In this document: in pieces, positions 1-8,194 of the stretch
Position numbering within the stretch: position 1 is the stretch's first letter
How the letters are laid out: each line of letters starts with the position of its first letter
NCBI GenBank assembly: GCA_013306675.1
Contig: JABLUY010000260.1
Span: 1-49,504, forward strand
Direction of reading: 5' to 3'
Origin: Thraustochytrium sp. TN22
Lineage: Eukaryota > Sar > Bigyra > Thraustochytrida > Thraustochytriidae
DNA length: 49,504 bases
The notes under the pieces: model-generated
The model's input: only the letters and a program-made list of their open reading frames with translations
What the model was told of the DNA's origin: nothing
The model's database searches: none
Position numbers and translations under genes: made by a program

Positions 1-1
1 C

Positions 2-520
2 GAGTCCCAAGGCCGCTACGAGGATGCGCTGCGCTACTACAACGAGGCGCTGGAGGTGCGCCTGGAGGCCCTCGGGCCGCGGCACCCGGACGTGGCGGCA
101 ACGCTCAACAACATTGCCGGGGTGTACAAGTCACAGGGCCGCTACGAGGATGCGCAGCGCTACTTTAACGAGGCGCTGGAGCTGTTCCGGGAGGCCCTCG
201 GGCCGCGGCACCCGGACGTGGCGGCGACGCTCAACAACATGGCGGTGGTATACTCCTCCCAGGGCCGCGACGAGGATGCGCTGCGCTTCTTCAACGAGGC
301 GCTGGAGCTGCGCCGGGAGGCCCTCGGGCCGCGGCATCCGGACGTGGCGGCATCTTTGTACTCTATCGCGAACGTCCGCTTTACCCAGCGCCGATTCCGT
401 GATGCCTTGCCTCTGTATGAGCAAGCCCGAGACATCTACACAGAGGCCCTTGGTCCTGAGTACAAGTGGGCGGTGAATGCACGAGCTCAGGTCCAACGCT
501 GCCGCGACCAGTTGCGTTGA
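2..520 (+). CDS. Kinesin-light-chain-type TPR protein, 3' end only
   Basis: The frame is open from the left edge to TGA at 518-520, so the N-terminus lies outside the window. The visible part is a tandem array of 42-residue tetratricopeptide repeats. Each contains a version of Y-x-x-Q-G-R-Y-E-D-A followed by ALGPRHPDVAATLNN, the signature of kinesin-light-chain-like TPR_10/TPR_12 repeats. Such repeats form a helical scaffold for protein binding, so no catalytic role is implied. About 3.5 repeats are visible. The last is diverged (FTQRRFRDALPLYEQA) and caps the array before a short basic tail ending CRDQLR. The 126-bp units are nearly identical at DNA level, which points to recent unequal exchange. 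TPR arrays of this kind are highly expanded in many protists. The cellular partner cannot be inferred. A decayed relative lies on the minus strand near 13.6-13.9 kb. Confidence 0.85.
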   Translation, partial: ESQGRYEDALRYYNEALEVRLEALGPRHPDVAATLNNIAGVYKSQGRYEDAQRYFNEALELFREALGPRHPDVAATLNNMAVVYSSQGRDEDALRFFNEALELRREALGPRHPDVAASLYSIANVRFTQRRFRDALPLYEQARDIYTEALGPEYKWAVNARAQVQRCRDQLR

Positions 521-547
521 TACGCCATAAGATCGATCACGAGACTC

Positions 548-1420
548 ATGAATGATGTTTGGTTTCTTGCAACGTCTCGCTGGCATTTGTTTTTCCTGCT
601 CCCCATGCTGGCCTTGACGGGCTGCGTGGCGAACATGGACGCGGGTTTGGCGGTGACGAACGCCATGATGGTGAACGGCATGCGCTTACCCGTAGTGGCC
701 GGCGCCAACTAAATTGGGCGCCGACAGCTGCTCGCGACCATCATGGACCAATACGAATGACGTGAAGGGCTTCCTGGAGAGCGAGCGCTTCCTTGTCCCA
801 TTCACCTTCTGCACTTCGTGCACTGGGACTTGGGCCGACCACACCAACGACTACGGTATGTTCTCATTCCAGGAGAGCGCCAGCAGATGATGTGGGCCGC
901 CACGGACGGCATCGAGGACAGCACAGGCGTGCTTCAATTCGTGGACTATGCGGACAGGCCAGACGCGGCGCGGGTCGACACTTTTCTTCTTTGGCCAGAG
1001 CGATGATGGCGCGCTGCACACAAGCCTCGGGATCGGCATTTCCCCACGCACACGGGCTGCTTCGGCCACGGCGTGGGGGTGGTGCTTCATCACTACGTGG
1101 ACCGGACCACCTATACGGTCGTGGAAGGTGCGGCGGACGGTGCCGCTGCCACGCAGGGCGTGCAGCGCGACAGTGCCTTCGGGGCCCGCGGCCCGCATTC
1201 TTGCTCGACTCCGCCTGCACGCCCTGCCTGCGCCTCATATTTGCGATGACGACGGCTCGCACATGGTGCAGTACCATGCCCTCCACCGCTTCTCCAAGGA
1301 CAAGAGGGTCGCCATCGTCGTCCAACGGCGGCACCTCGCACGCTCGTGCTGCGTCGCAAGCCGCGAACTTTGCTCCGCCGGTTCTTGACGGGGACAGGAC
1401 ACCATTGACCATTCGATGAT
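548..1420 (+). pseudogene. Decayed gene of unknown family (frame-shifting coding-like segments)
   Basis: No single long frame exists, but protein-like stretches appear in successive frames. A 54-residue ORF at 548-712 starts MNDVWFLATSRW, runs through a hydrophobic LLPMLALTGC segment like a signal peptide, and stops. Coding-like pieces then follow, such as VLQFVDYADRPDAARVDTF near 930-990, FFFGQSDDGALHTSLGIGI near 985-1040, HGVGVVLHHYVDRTTYTVVE near 1067-1126 and DGSHMVQYHALHRFSKDKR near 1252-1308. They lie in at least two frames. This is the pattern of an old gene broken by small indels. A multi-intron gene is an alternative, but I see no convincing splice borders and the other genes here are intronless. 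I do not recognise the family. Confidence 0.4.
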
Positions 1421-2260
1421 GCTTGTCTTTTCGCTCTCCTCCGTCGTAGTTGGATCGAGATTTGAGCGGATTGGGTTCAGCAATCCTCTGGAAAATCCAT
1501 CACGCAGATGGCTCTTCTCGACGCCTTTCGCCCTTGGGCGCTAGGGCGCTAGCCTCAGCCTGAACCTCCGAAGCCTCGCGCCCGCAGCGCCCCGCGCCTG
1601 CATACCACAGCAGTGGCTCGGCTTACTCCAGCTGTCTGTGAGTGCAGTGCCCCAAGCGCGCGCGCACGCACGATCTGCGACGTCGCGGCCGCACCATCGG
1701 CGCAAACCGCCGTTAACCGGACCTCTGTGCGGTCCCTGCCTCTTTGTCGCGCGACTGGCAGGTAAGCAAGCTTGTCTAACTCCTGATCCACCTCGAGAGG
1801 GAGCTGATTTCCACCCCTCGAGCTACGCGCCTCGCTTGCCGGTCTTGTCCTTGCACCACAAGCTTACCCTGCGCCCGGCCTTGCAAGTCGGGCGCCAGGC
1901 GTCGGGGGCAGGGAGGCGGCACTGCAGCGGCTTGGCTATGGAAAAGAGGTTATGCTGGCCGCGCCGTGATCGCGGCGCTGGCCGGGGAGGAGGAAAGCAA
2001 ACCTTAGGCTGCAATAAAACCTCCTTCCAAGATGGTGAAGATTGGTATGCCAGGTGGCGGAGATTGGTACGCCAGGACGGCCGTGTACGCGCGCTGCCGG
2101 GACTTGTACGCTGTGCGCGCGGTCTTGTACACGAGCCAGCGCGTGCTCGCTGATGCTGTCGATCCGAGTGGGCCCAGATTGGGCCTGTAGACGCGGACCG
2201 CACACCCCGTCCGGCGCCGGAAAGGAGCGCGCTACGCAGTGCACTGGCAGTGCCGCGCAG
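1421..2260. other. Intergenic, no gene recognised
   Basis: ORFs here are short, overlapping in all frames and compositionally odd. An 11-bp CACTGGCAGTG element lies at 2242-2252, immediately left of the first duplicated unit. A string of imperfect short repeats (GGTATGCCAGG / GGTACGCCAGG and similar) occupies about 2040-2110. Nothing else can be supported. Confidence 0.5.
2242..2252 (+). repeat. CACTGGCAGTG intergenic element
   Basis: Exact copy of the window-wide 11-mer, in the CACTGGCAGTG orientation. It sits just outside the left border of duplicated unit A, about 500 bp upstream of the first SGNH start codon. Confidence 0.7.
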
Positions 2261-2407
2261 TGCCGCGGCGGGCCAGCCTGGCAGCGACGCAGCGCGCGGC
2301 GGCAGGCTGCGGCGCGCAGAGGCCTGCAGAGTGCGAAGGAGAGTGATAGAGAGCGCTCGCGCGCGCGAGGCGGGGCGCCAGAGTTGCACGCACAGCGCAG
2401 CGCAGGC

Positions 2408-2582
2408 GTGCGCGAGCAAAAGCGCGCCTGGGAGAGCCTGGCGCAGACCTACGCGGGCGCGCTGCGCCGCGTCAACACGGCGCTCCTGGCGCTGGGCGTC
2501 GGCATCAACTCGCGCGACCTCGACAACCTGCGCGAGGAGCACCTACTGTACCACCCCAACGGCGTGCGGGACGCCGACGGGG
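2408..2582 (+). other. Captured coding-like fragment in unit A
   Basis: In the frame starting GTG CGC GAG the sequence reads as a plausible globular, helical peptide (REQKRAWESLAQTYAGALRR then VNTALLALGVGINSRDL then LREEHLLYHPNGV). Its GC-rich codon use resembles the ordinary genes of this window, not the SGNH genes. The same place in unit B holds a GGCAGC/GACAGC hexanucleotide array instead. It is flanked by CAGCGCAG-type repeats. It may be an exon-sized gene fragment trapped by the repeat. It has no start codon of its own that I would trust, and I do not recognise the family. Confidence 0.35.
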
Positions 2583-2752
2583 GCGGCAGCGCAGCGCAGC
2601 GCAGCGCAGCCAGCGCTGCGCAAGAGCGTTGACGTGGCGGCGGGGCAGGCGGGCGGGCTGCACGGCAGGTGGTACGAGTCACGTTTGTAGCGGCGCAACG
2701 CCGGCCGCGCGAATTGATTCGAGTGCTGCCTACTAGAGACGGAGGAAGCAGC

Positions 2753-4354
2753 ATGGTGTCAAGCGCGCGTCCGATCCCGTTGCTGGTGGTGGTCAGCTTT
2801 CTACTCGTGGTGGCGTTCGTGTTCGTGCGCCTGACGAGCTTTGGCTGTTCCTTTCACGATGTGTCATTGCAAAACGCGCAAGATGTCGTGCAGGGCGAGC
2901 GCAAGCCGTCGGTGGTGGAGGAGTGCTTTGCGCCGGAGCTGCGTGGTCAGCTGGAGCTGCTGAAGCAAACGAAGCCGCACTGCTTTGCAAGAGCCGCGAT
3001 GTTCACACCCGGCATTTGCCAGCGGAACATCGCCAATGTCGGCGATGAGACGCGCTTTGAGCCCTTCCTTGCTAAACTCGACCGTGGCGAGTGCGTGCAC
3101 ATCATGGTCTTTGGTGGGTCGGTCTCCGTCGGCTGGGGACCCGGGGACCCGACGAAGGTACCGGATCACCCGAATTGGCACTCGTACATAGAAGACATCG
3201 GGACAATTCTGGAGTCGCGATTCCCTTGCATGGGAGGGCACATCGTGCAAAGTGTTTCCCACGGGAGTACTGCATCTGACTTTCATTACTCAAATATGAA
3301 TGACGAATCAGTGGCCAAGGACCTGGCACGTGCCGACCTCGTCCTCATTGAGACCGCCATCAATGACCCCACCGTAGAGATCCTCCCCGGCTCTTTCCTT
3401 GCGAATGGTTCGCGCCGGCCGGGGATACAAGTCTGGACCGAGGTGATTATTCGTCATCTACGCAGGAGCTATCCCACACTCGCACTCGCATGGATTGAGG
3501 TATCCACGAGGCACACTCGCGAACGCGTGAAAGCACCGCCTTACCGCAACGATGCTAGTGCTCAACACCGAGAGGTTCTCGAGTACTATGACATCCCACA
3601 GATTGACATACAGCGCATGTTGGGGCCAGGCTGGAGCGATGAGGAGCACGATTTCCGCACAAAGTGCTTCGTGCTGGACTATGTGCATCCTACCGCCTTC
3701 GGTCACAAGATCATCGCATCCGCGATTCTTTGGAACCTCGGACAGATGCTCTGTCGCTATCGCGATGGCGATCTTTCATCATGTCTCGGGCTCAACCGTG
3801 CTGGGTCTCACGAACTGCCCCCGCCTTTGACGATGACAAAAGATCTCGATGTTGAGATCCGTCACATGGGCTTGAAGAAGATTGAAATCAGCCGAAAATA
3901 TGAGTACAACCTCTACGTCGTCGCGGAAAACTCAACCGGCTGGGCGTACGGCAGAGATCTGCCCCAAAAACCAAGGATGGCCCTCACGACCACTGCAGGA
4001 AGCTGCCTCCTGGTCGATTCGAAGCTTCAAGTCCGCATCTCAAAAGTCGGGCTGGCGATTCTCAACAGCTACGAGAACGTTGGCATTGCGGATGTTAGCC
4101 TCCTCGAGCGATGCGAAGAAACAGGCCACGAGCTCGTGCAGGTTGGCGAATCGTCTCGCATTGACTGCCTCTGGGAAGACCATTCCTCGCAGCTCGCCAT
4201 GCGCTTTTTGCCGCAGGAATTTGCAAACAAGGGTCACGAGGATTGTACCAAGTACATTCGCGTTTGTTCGGTGGATGTCCCGCAGTCGGGTGAACCGCAT
4301 CGTGAACCCAAGCTGAAGATCGCCACCATCACGCTTTTTTTCAAGAGGGGATGA
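2753..4354 (+). CDS. Membrane-anchored SGNH/GDSL-hydrolase-like protein, copy A
   Basis: The product has 533 residues. The ATG at 2753 is chosen because it opens directly onto a single N-terminal membrane anchor (residues 9-25, PLLVVVSFLLVVAFVFV), giving a type II topology. The same ATG and GGAGGAAGCAGC leader are conserved in copy B. SGNH blocks can be seen: the nucleophile block VFGGSVSVGW with Ser123, a Gly block near HGSTASD (171), the Asn block IETAINDP (Asn204), and the Asp/His block LDYVHPTAFGH (Asp309, His312). This suggests an esterase or acyl/acetyl-hydrolase acting in the secretory pathway, probably on glycans; the substrate is inference. A C-terminal region of about 200 residues is cysteine-containing and probably beta-rich, but I do not recognise it. 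Codon use is visibly less G/C-ending than in neighbouring genes. Confidence 0.82.
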   Translation: MVSSARPIPLLVVVSFLLVVAFVFVRLTSFGCSFHDVSLQNAQDVVQGERKPSVVEECFAPELRGQLELLKQTKPHCFARAAMFTPGICQRNIANVGDETRFEPFLAKLDRGECVHIMVFGGSVSVGWGPGDPTKVPDHPNWHSYIEDIGTILESRFPCMGGHIVQSVSHGSTASDFHYSNMNDESVAKDLARADLVLIETAINDPTVEILPGSFLANGSRRPGIQVWTEVIIRHLRRSYPTLALAWIEVSTRHTRERVKAPPYRNDASAQHREVLEYYDIPQIDIQRMLGPGWSDEEHDFRTKCFVLDYVHPTAFGHKIIASAILWNLGQMLCRYRDGDLSSCLGLNRAGSHELPPPLTMTKDLDVEIRHMGLKKIEISRKYEYNLYVVAENSTGWAYGRDLPQKPRMALTTTAGSCLLVDSKLQVRISKVGLAILNSYENVGIADVSLLERCEETGHELVQVGESSRIDCLWEDHSSQLAMRFLPQEFANKGHEDCTKYIRVCSVDVPQSGEPHREPKLKIATITLFFKRG

Positions 4355-4549
4355 GTTTGGCCCCGGGTTCCCCGGGCTATCCTCGGTGCAGTGCACCGGG
4401 CTCGTTTTCCTCTTTTACACCCGCCATCATGGCAAGGGTGCTCTTTGGTCTTCGTTCCATTGGACAGGCTTCGCGCGCGACTCTCGCACCAAGCAGTTTT
4501 TTCGATCTTTTGCCTGTTCGCTTTCCTGTCTTGTGGCACGACTGGATGA
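4355..4549. mobile_element. 195-bp insertion with GGATGA flanks, present only in unit A
   Basis: Aligning the two units puts an extra 195 bp in A exactly at the gene's stop codon. GGATGA occurs at 4349-4354 (including the TGA stop) and again at 4544-4549, while unit B has it once. That is the appearance of a 6-bp target-site duplication. The insert starts with a direct repeat of CCCCGGG and shows no coding capacity, no clear terminal inverted repeat and no poly-A tail. The class of element is unknown. Confidence 0.4.
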
Positions 4550-5264
4550 TCGTAAAGCCGTAGCGACCGGCACACTGAGTGAAGCTGAGTGAAGCTGTGA
4601 TGTCCAGAACCAGTGTGACGAGAAGTGGTTCACACGCACTGAGCGTTACGGCAAGCTCTGTGGGACGAAAGGCCCCGCGTGACTCGTGCGGTGGGGCCCC
4701 TTGTCCTGAACAAGAGCCTTTCAGCGCAGCGAGCAAGTGCCTCCCTGCGCAGCGAGAACTGCGCTGCCAACGCTGGAGATATGTTAAAACGGCGGACGAG
4801 ACCCGATCCGGACCGGTCCGGATCCATGAGTCGCGCCAAAGTTTAATGAAGAGAAACCAATCACGTGTTTTTCTCCAGATGGTTCCTCATTGCTTGTTGA
4901 GTTCGGGAGAGCCCAATATACCGCCACGCTGGCCGAGCAGGTCATGCGCGTGATGGAGAAAGCGCCAAAGGCCACACCAGAGCGGTTTGAGGAAGACGCT
5001 CTGGCCCGGCGCGACTCCAAGTTGTGCCCTAGTGGTGGCGCACCGAGGCATAAGAGCCTTGCAAGCTGGCCCTCGCGAGGCGATGCGCGTTGCCATCTTT
5101 TTCTGTGGCCAAACTCAGTGCGGAAGTTGCCGCCGCTTCCTCTAGCTAGGTTACTCGTCGGTTTGTTCGAAACGGGACCAAGAGGTAAAGGGGCCCGGGG
5201 TCCGGTGCACTCACTGTGAGGCTGCACCGAGGATCTGTGCACAAGTACGCAGGTCGGCGGCAGG
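4550..5264. other. 3' flank of unit A and inter-unit spacer
   Basis: Positions 4550-5018 are the duplicated 3' flank, and 5019-5264 is unique spacer. The flank contains conserved but broken reading frames shared with unit B. One is a Cys-rich piece (CDEKWFTRTERYGK) near 4612-4655 interrupted by a stop, and another is LAEQVMRVMEKAPKATPERF. They suggest that part of a different gene was duplicated along with the SGNH gene and has since decayed. A symmetric GATCCGGACCGGTCCGGATC sequence lies at about 4805-4824 and is matched in unit B near 7873-7892. Confidence 0.45.
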
Positions 5265-5404
5265 TGCCGCGGCGGGCCAGGCTGGCAGCGACGGAGCGCG
5301 CGGCGTCAGGCTGCGGCGCGCAGACTCTGCAGAGTGCGAAGGAGAGCGATAGAGAGAGCTCGCGCGCGCGAGGCGGGGCGCCAGAGTTGCCCGCGCAGCG
5401 CAGC

Positions 5405-5507
5405 GTAGCGACAGCGGCAGCGACAGCGGCAGCGGCAGCGGCAGCGGCAGCGGCAGCGGCAGCGACAGCGGCAGCGACAGCGGCAGCGACAGCGGCAGCG
5501 GCAGCGC
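5405..5507 (+). repeat. GGCAGC/GACAGC hexanucleotide array
   Basis: About 16 units of AGCGGC or AGCGAC alternate irregularly, immediately upstream of the second SGNH gene. The corresponding place in unit A has only a few CAGCG units plus the captured fragment. Confidence 0.9.
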
Positions 5508-5639
5508 TTGCAAGAGCGTTGACGTGGCGGGGAGGCAGGCGTGCGGGCTGCACGGCAGGTGGTACGAGTCACGTTTGTAGCGGCGCAACGCCGGCCGCGC
5601 GAATTGATTCGAGTGCTGCCTGGAGACGGAGGAAGCAGC

Positions 5640-7253
5640 ATGGTGTCAAGCGCGCGTCCGATCCCGTTGCTGGTGGTGGTCAGCCTTCCACTCGTGGTGG
5701 CGTTCGTGTTCGTGCACCTAACGAGCTCTGGCTGTTCCTTTCACGATGTGTCATTGCAAAACGCGAAAGATGTCGTGCAGGGCGAGCACGAGCCGTCGGT
5801 GTCGGAGGAGTGCTTTGCGCCGGAGCTGCGTGGTGAGCTGGAGCTGCTGAAGCAAACGAAGCCGCACTGCTTTTCAAGAGCCGCGACGTTCACACCCGGC
5901 CTTTGCCAGCGGAGCATCGCCAATGTCGGCGATGAGACGCGCTTTGAGCCCTTCCTTGCTAAGCTCGACCGTGGCGAGTGCGTGCACATCATGGTCTTTG
6001 GTGGGTCGATCTCCATCGGTTGGGCAATCGGGGACCCGAAAACGATACCGGATCACCCGAATAAGCACTCTTTCATAAAAGACATCGGGACAATTCTGGA
6101 GTCGCGATTCCCTTGCAAGGGAGGGCACAAGGTGCAAAAGCTTGCCCGCGGGGGTACTGGATCTGACTATCATTACACGACCATGAATGACGAATCAGTG
6201 GCCAAGGACCTGGCACGCGCCGACCTCGTCCTCCTGGAGACCGCCGTCAATGACAAAAGCGTAGGGATGCTGCCTGGCTCTTTCATTGAGAATGGTTCGC
6301 TTCGGCCGGCGGTACAAGTCTGGACCGAGGCGATTATTCGTCATCTACGCAGGAGCTATCCCACACTCGCACTCGCTTGGATTGAGGCATCCACGTTGCT
6401 CATTCACAAACTCGTGACTGAACCGCCTTACCGCGACGATGCCATTGCTCAACACCGAGAGGTTCTCGAGTACTATGACATCCCGCAGATTGACATACAC
6501 CGCATGTTGGGGCCAGGCTGGAGCGATGAAGAGCAGGGTTTTCGCTTAAACTGCTACGTGGTGGACTATGCGCATCCTACCGCCTTCGGTCACAAGATCA
6601 TCGCATCCACGATTCTTTGGAACCTTGGACAGATGCTCCGTCGCTATCGCGACGGCGATCTTTCATCATGTGTTGGGCTCAACCGTGCTGGGTCTCACGA
6701 ACTGCCCCCGCCTTTGACGATGACAAAAGATCTCGATTCCGAGATTCGTGACATGGGCTTGAAGCAGATGGAAATCAAGCGAGTGGACCTGTATAAGCTC
6801 TACGTCCTCGCGAAAAACTCGACCGGCTGGGCGCGCGATCGAGATCTGCCCCAAAAACCACCCATGGCCCTCACGACCACTGCAGGAAGCTGCCTCCTGG
6901 TCGATCCGAAGCTTCGAGTCCGCGTCTCAAAAGTCGGGCTGGCGATTCTTCACAGCTACGAGAACATTGGCATCGCGGATGTTAGCGTCCTCGAGCGATG
7001 CGAAGAAACAGGCCACGAGCTCGTGCAGCTTGGCGAAACGTCTCGCATTGACTGCCTCTGGAAAGACCATACCTCGGAGCTCGCCGTGCGCTTTTTGCCG
7101 CAGGAATTTGCAAACAAGGGTCACGAGGATTGTGCCAAGTACATTCGCGTTTGTTCGGTGGATGTCCCGCAGTCGGGTAAGCCACATCGTGAACCCAAGC
7201 TGAAGATCGCCGCCATCACGGTTTTTTTCAAGAGGGCTCATGGTGAGGGATGA
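5640..7253 (+). CDS. Membrane-anchored SGNH/GDSL-hydrolase-like protein, copy B
   Basis: The product has 537 residues and is a close tandem paralogue of the gene at 2753-4354, with the same N-terminal anchor and the same start context. Catalytic blocks are kept: FGGSISIGW, GGTGSD, LETAVNDK and VDYAHPTAFGH. The first 120 residues and most of the C-terminal region are almost the same as in copy A. Differences concentrate around the active-site loops: after the nucleophile (GWAIGDPKTIPDHPNKHS versus GWGPGDPTKVPDHPNWHS), around the Gly block, after the Asn block, and just before the Asp/His block. This pattern fits divergence in substrate preference with retained catalysis. The C-terminus has four extra residues (AHGE-type tail), because the stop lies a few codons later than in copy A. 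Both copies are intact, so neither is obviously a pseudogene. Confidence 0.82.
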   Translation: MVSSARPIPLLVVVSLPLVVAFVFVHLTSSGCSFHDVSLQNAKDVVQGEHEPSVSEECFAPELRGELELLKQTKPHCFSRAATFTPGLCQRSIANVGDETRFEPFLAKLDRGECVHIMVFGGSISIGWAIGDPKTIPDHPNKHSFIKDIGTILESRFPCKGGHKVQKLARGGTGSDYHYTTMNDESVAKDLARADLVLLETAVNDKSVGMLPGSFIENGSLRPAVQVWTEAIIRHLRRSYPTLALAWIEASTLLIHKLVTEPPYRDDAIAQHREVLEYYDIPQIDIHRMLGPGWSDEEQGFRLNCYVVDYAHPTAFGHKIIASTILWNLGQMLRRYRDGDLSSCVGLNRAGSHELPPPLTMTKDLDSEIRDMGLKQMEIKRVDLYKLYVLAKNSTGWARDRDLPQKPPMALTTTAGSCLLVDPKLRVRVSKVGLAILHSYENIGIADVSVLERCEETGHELVQLGETSRIDCLWKDHTSELAVRFLPQEFANKGHEDCAKYIRVCSVDVPQSGKPHREPKLKIAAITVFFKRAHGEG

Positions 7254-7311
7254 TCTTAAGGCCGCTGCGACCGGCACACTGAGCGAAACTGTGATGTATT
7301 GAACCAGTGTG

Positions 7312-7696
7312 TAGCGTTTGATGGCTAACGCAAGCGCTTGCGGCCGCCCACGCTAAGGGGCCGGCCAGCGGCTGGGGCGCACGGAGCGGAGCGAGTATCT
7401 GCGCTCTGTAGCTCTAGTCCAAAGAGGACAACCTTGTCCAGATGATGATGAGATTATGCATGCCTGGATCGATGCCAGGTCGTGCAGGTGTTCTAGGGCT
7501 AGGGCTTCCGCGGCGCGGCGCTGAGCTTGTGTGGCTGCGAGCAAACGTCCCAGGGCTAGGGCTTGACCTGGCGCGGCGCGCCCGACTCTTGAGTCCACGC
7601 GCACCGCAACCCGAGCCCCAGCCGGTTCGGGAACCACCACAGCTACCGCAGGTCACAGTGCTTACCCAGTGCCCCATGCGGGCTGCTACAAGTGTG
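7312..7696. mobile_element. 385-bp insertion with GTGTG flanks, present only in unit B
   Basis: In unit A the sequence runs AACCAGTGTGACGAGAAG without a break. In unit B the same sequence is split by 385 bp, with GTGTG at 7307-7311 and again at 7692-7696, as expected for a 5-bp target-site duplication. Inside is an internal repeat of AGGGCTAGGGCTT followed by GC-rich sequence (about 7494-7527 and 7551-7582) and a near-palindrome CCTGGATCGATGCCAGG at about 7461-7477. There is no coding capacity. It is probably a small non-autonomous element, but I see no terminal inverted repeats and no poly-A tail. Confidence 0.4.
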
Positions 7697-8194
7697 ACGA
7701 GAAGTGGTTTACACGCACTGAGCGTTACGGCAAGCGCTGTGGTACGAAAGGCCCCGCGCGACTCGTGCGGTGGGGCCCCATTGTTCTGAACAAGTGCCTT
7801 CCTGCGCAGCGAGCAAGTGCCTCCCTGCGCAGCGAGAATCGCGCTGCCGTCGTTAACGGCGGACGAGACCAGATCCGGACCGGTCCGGATCCATGAGTCG
7901 CGCCAAAGTTCAAAAGAAACCAATCACGTGTCTTTCTCCATGTGGTTCCTCATTGCCTGTTGAGTTCAGGAGAGCCCACTGTGGCCCTTGGACTAGCACT
8001 CTGCCCCTGCTCCGCCACGCTGGCCGAGCAAGTCGTGCGAGCGATTGAGAAAGCGCCAAAGGTTACACCAGAGCGGTTTGAGGAAGACGCTCTGGGCCGG
8101 CGCGACTCCGACCGGCACGATTGCTACGCGAAACACATTTCGATTTTCTGGCTTTTCATGTGAAATGGCCAACTAACTTACGCGCAGTTCAAGG

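Larger units (their letters stand above)
2261..5018 (+). repeat. Segmental duplication, unit A
   Basis: This unit aligns with 5265-8109 over the 5' flank, the whole SGNH-like gene and the 3' flank. The left border is about TGCCGCGGCGGGCCAG and the right border is GGCGCGACTCC, after which the copies differ completely. Unit A differs from B by an extra coding-like fragment in its 5' flank (2408-2582), a 195-bp insertion at the stop codon (4355-4549), and lack of the 385-bp insertion seen in B. The 3' flank also contains a conserved frame (LAEQVMRVMEKAPKATPERF near 4930-4990) that may be a fragment of another gene carried with the unit. Confidence 0.85.
5265..8109 (+). repeat. Segmental duplication, unit B
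   Basis: This is the second copy of the unit described at 2261-5018, in direct orientation. Start codons of the two SGNH genes are 2887 bp apart. Unit B carries a hexanucleotide minisatellite in its 5' flank and a 385-bp insertion in its 3' flank. Beyond GGCGCGACTCC at 8109 similarity stops. Confidence 0.85.

Noticed and set aside
548-712. Reading the LALTGC leader as a true bacterial lipoprotein gene
   Set aside because: Only 54 codons, surrounded by eukaryotic genes and with no ribosome-binding or operon context; kept only as part of a decayed gene.
2669-2752. Upstream in-frame extension of SGNH copy A (also in copy B)
   Set aside because: The frame is open in both copies, but the added residues are basic, would bury the membrane anchor, and the later ATG is the natural start. 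A 3-bp indel keeps the frame, so the extension cannot be fully excluded.
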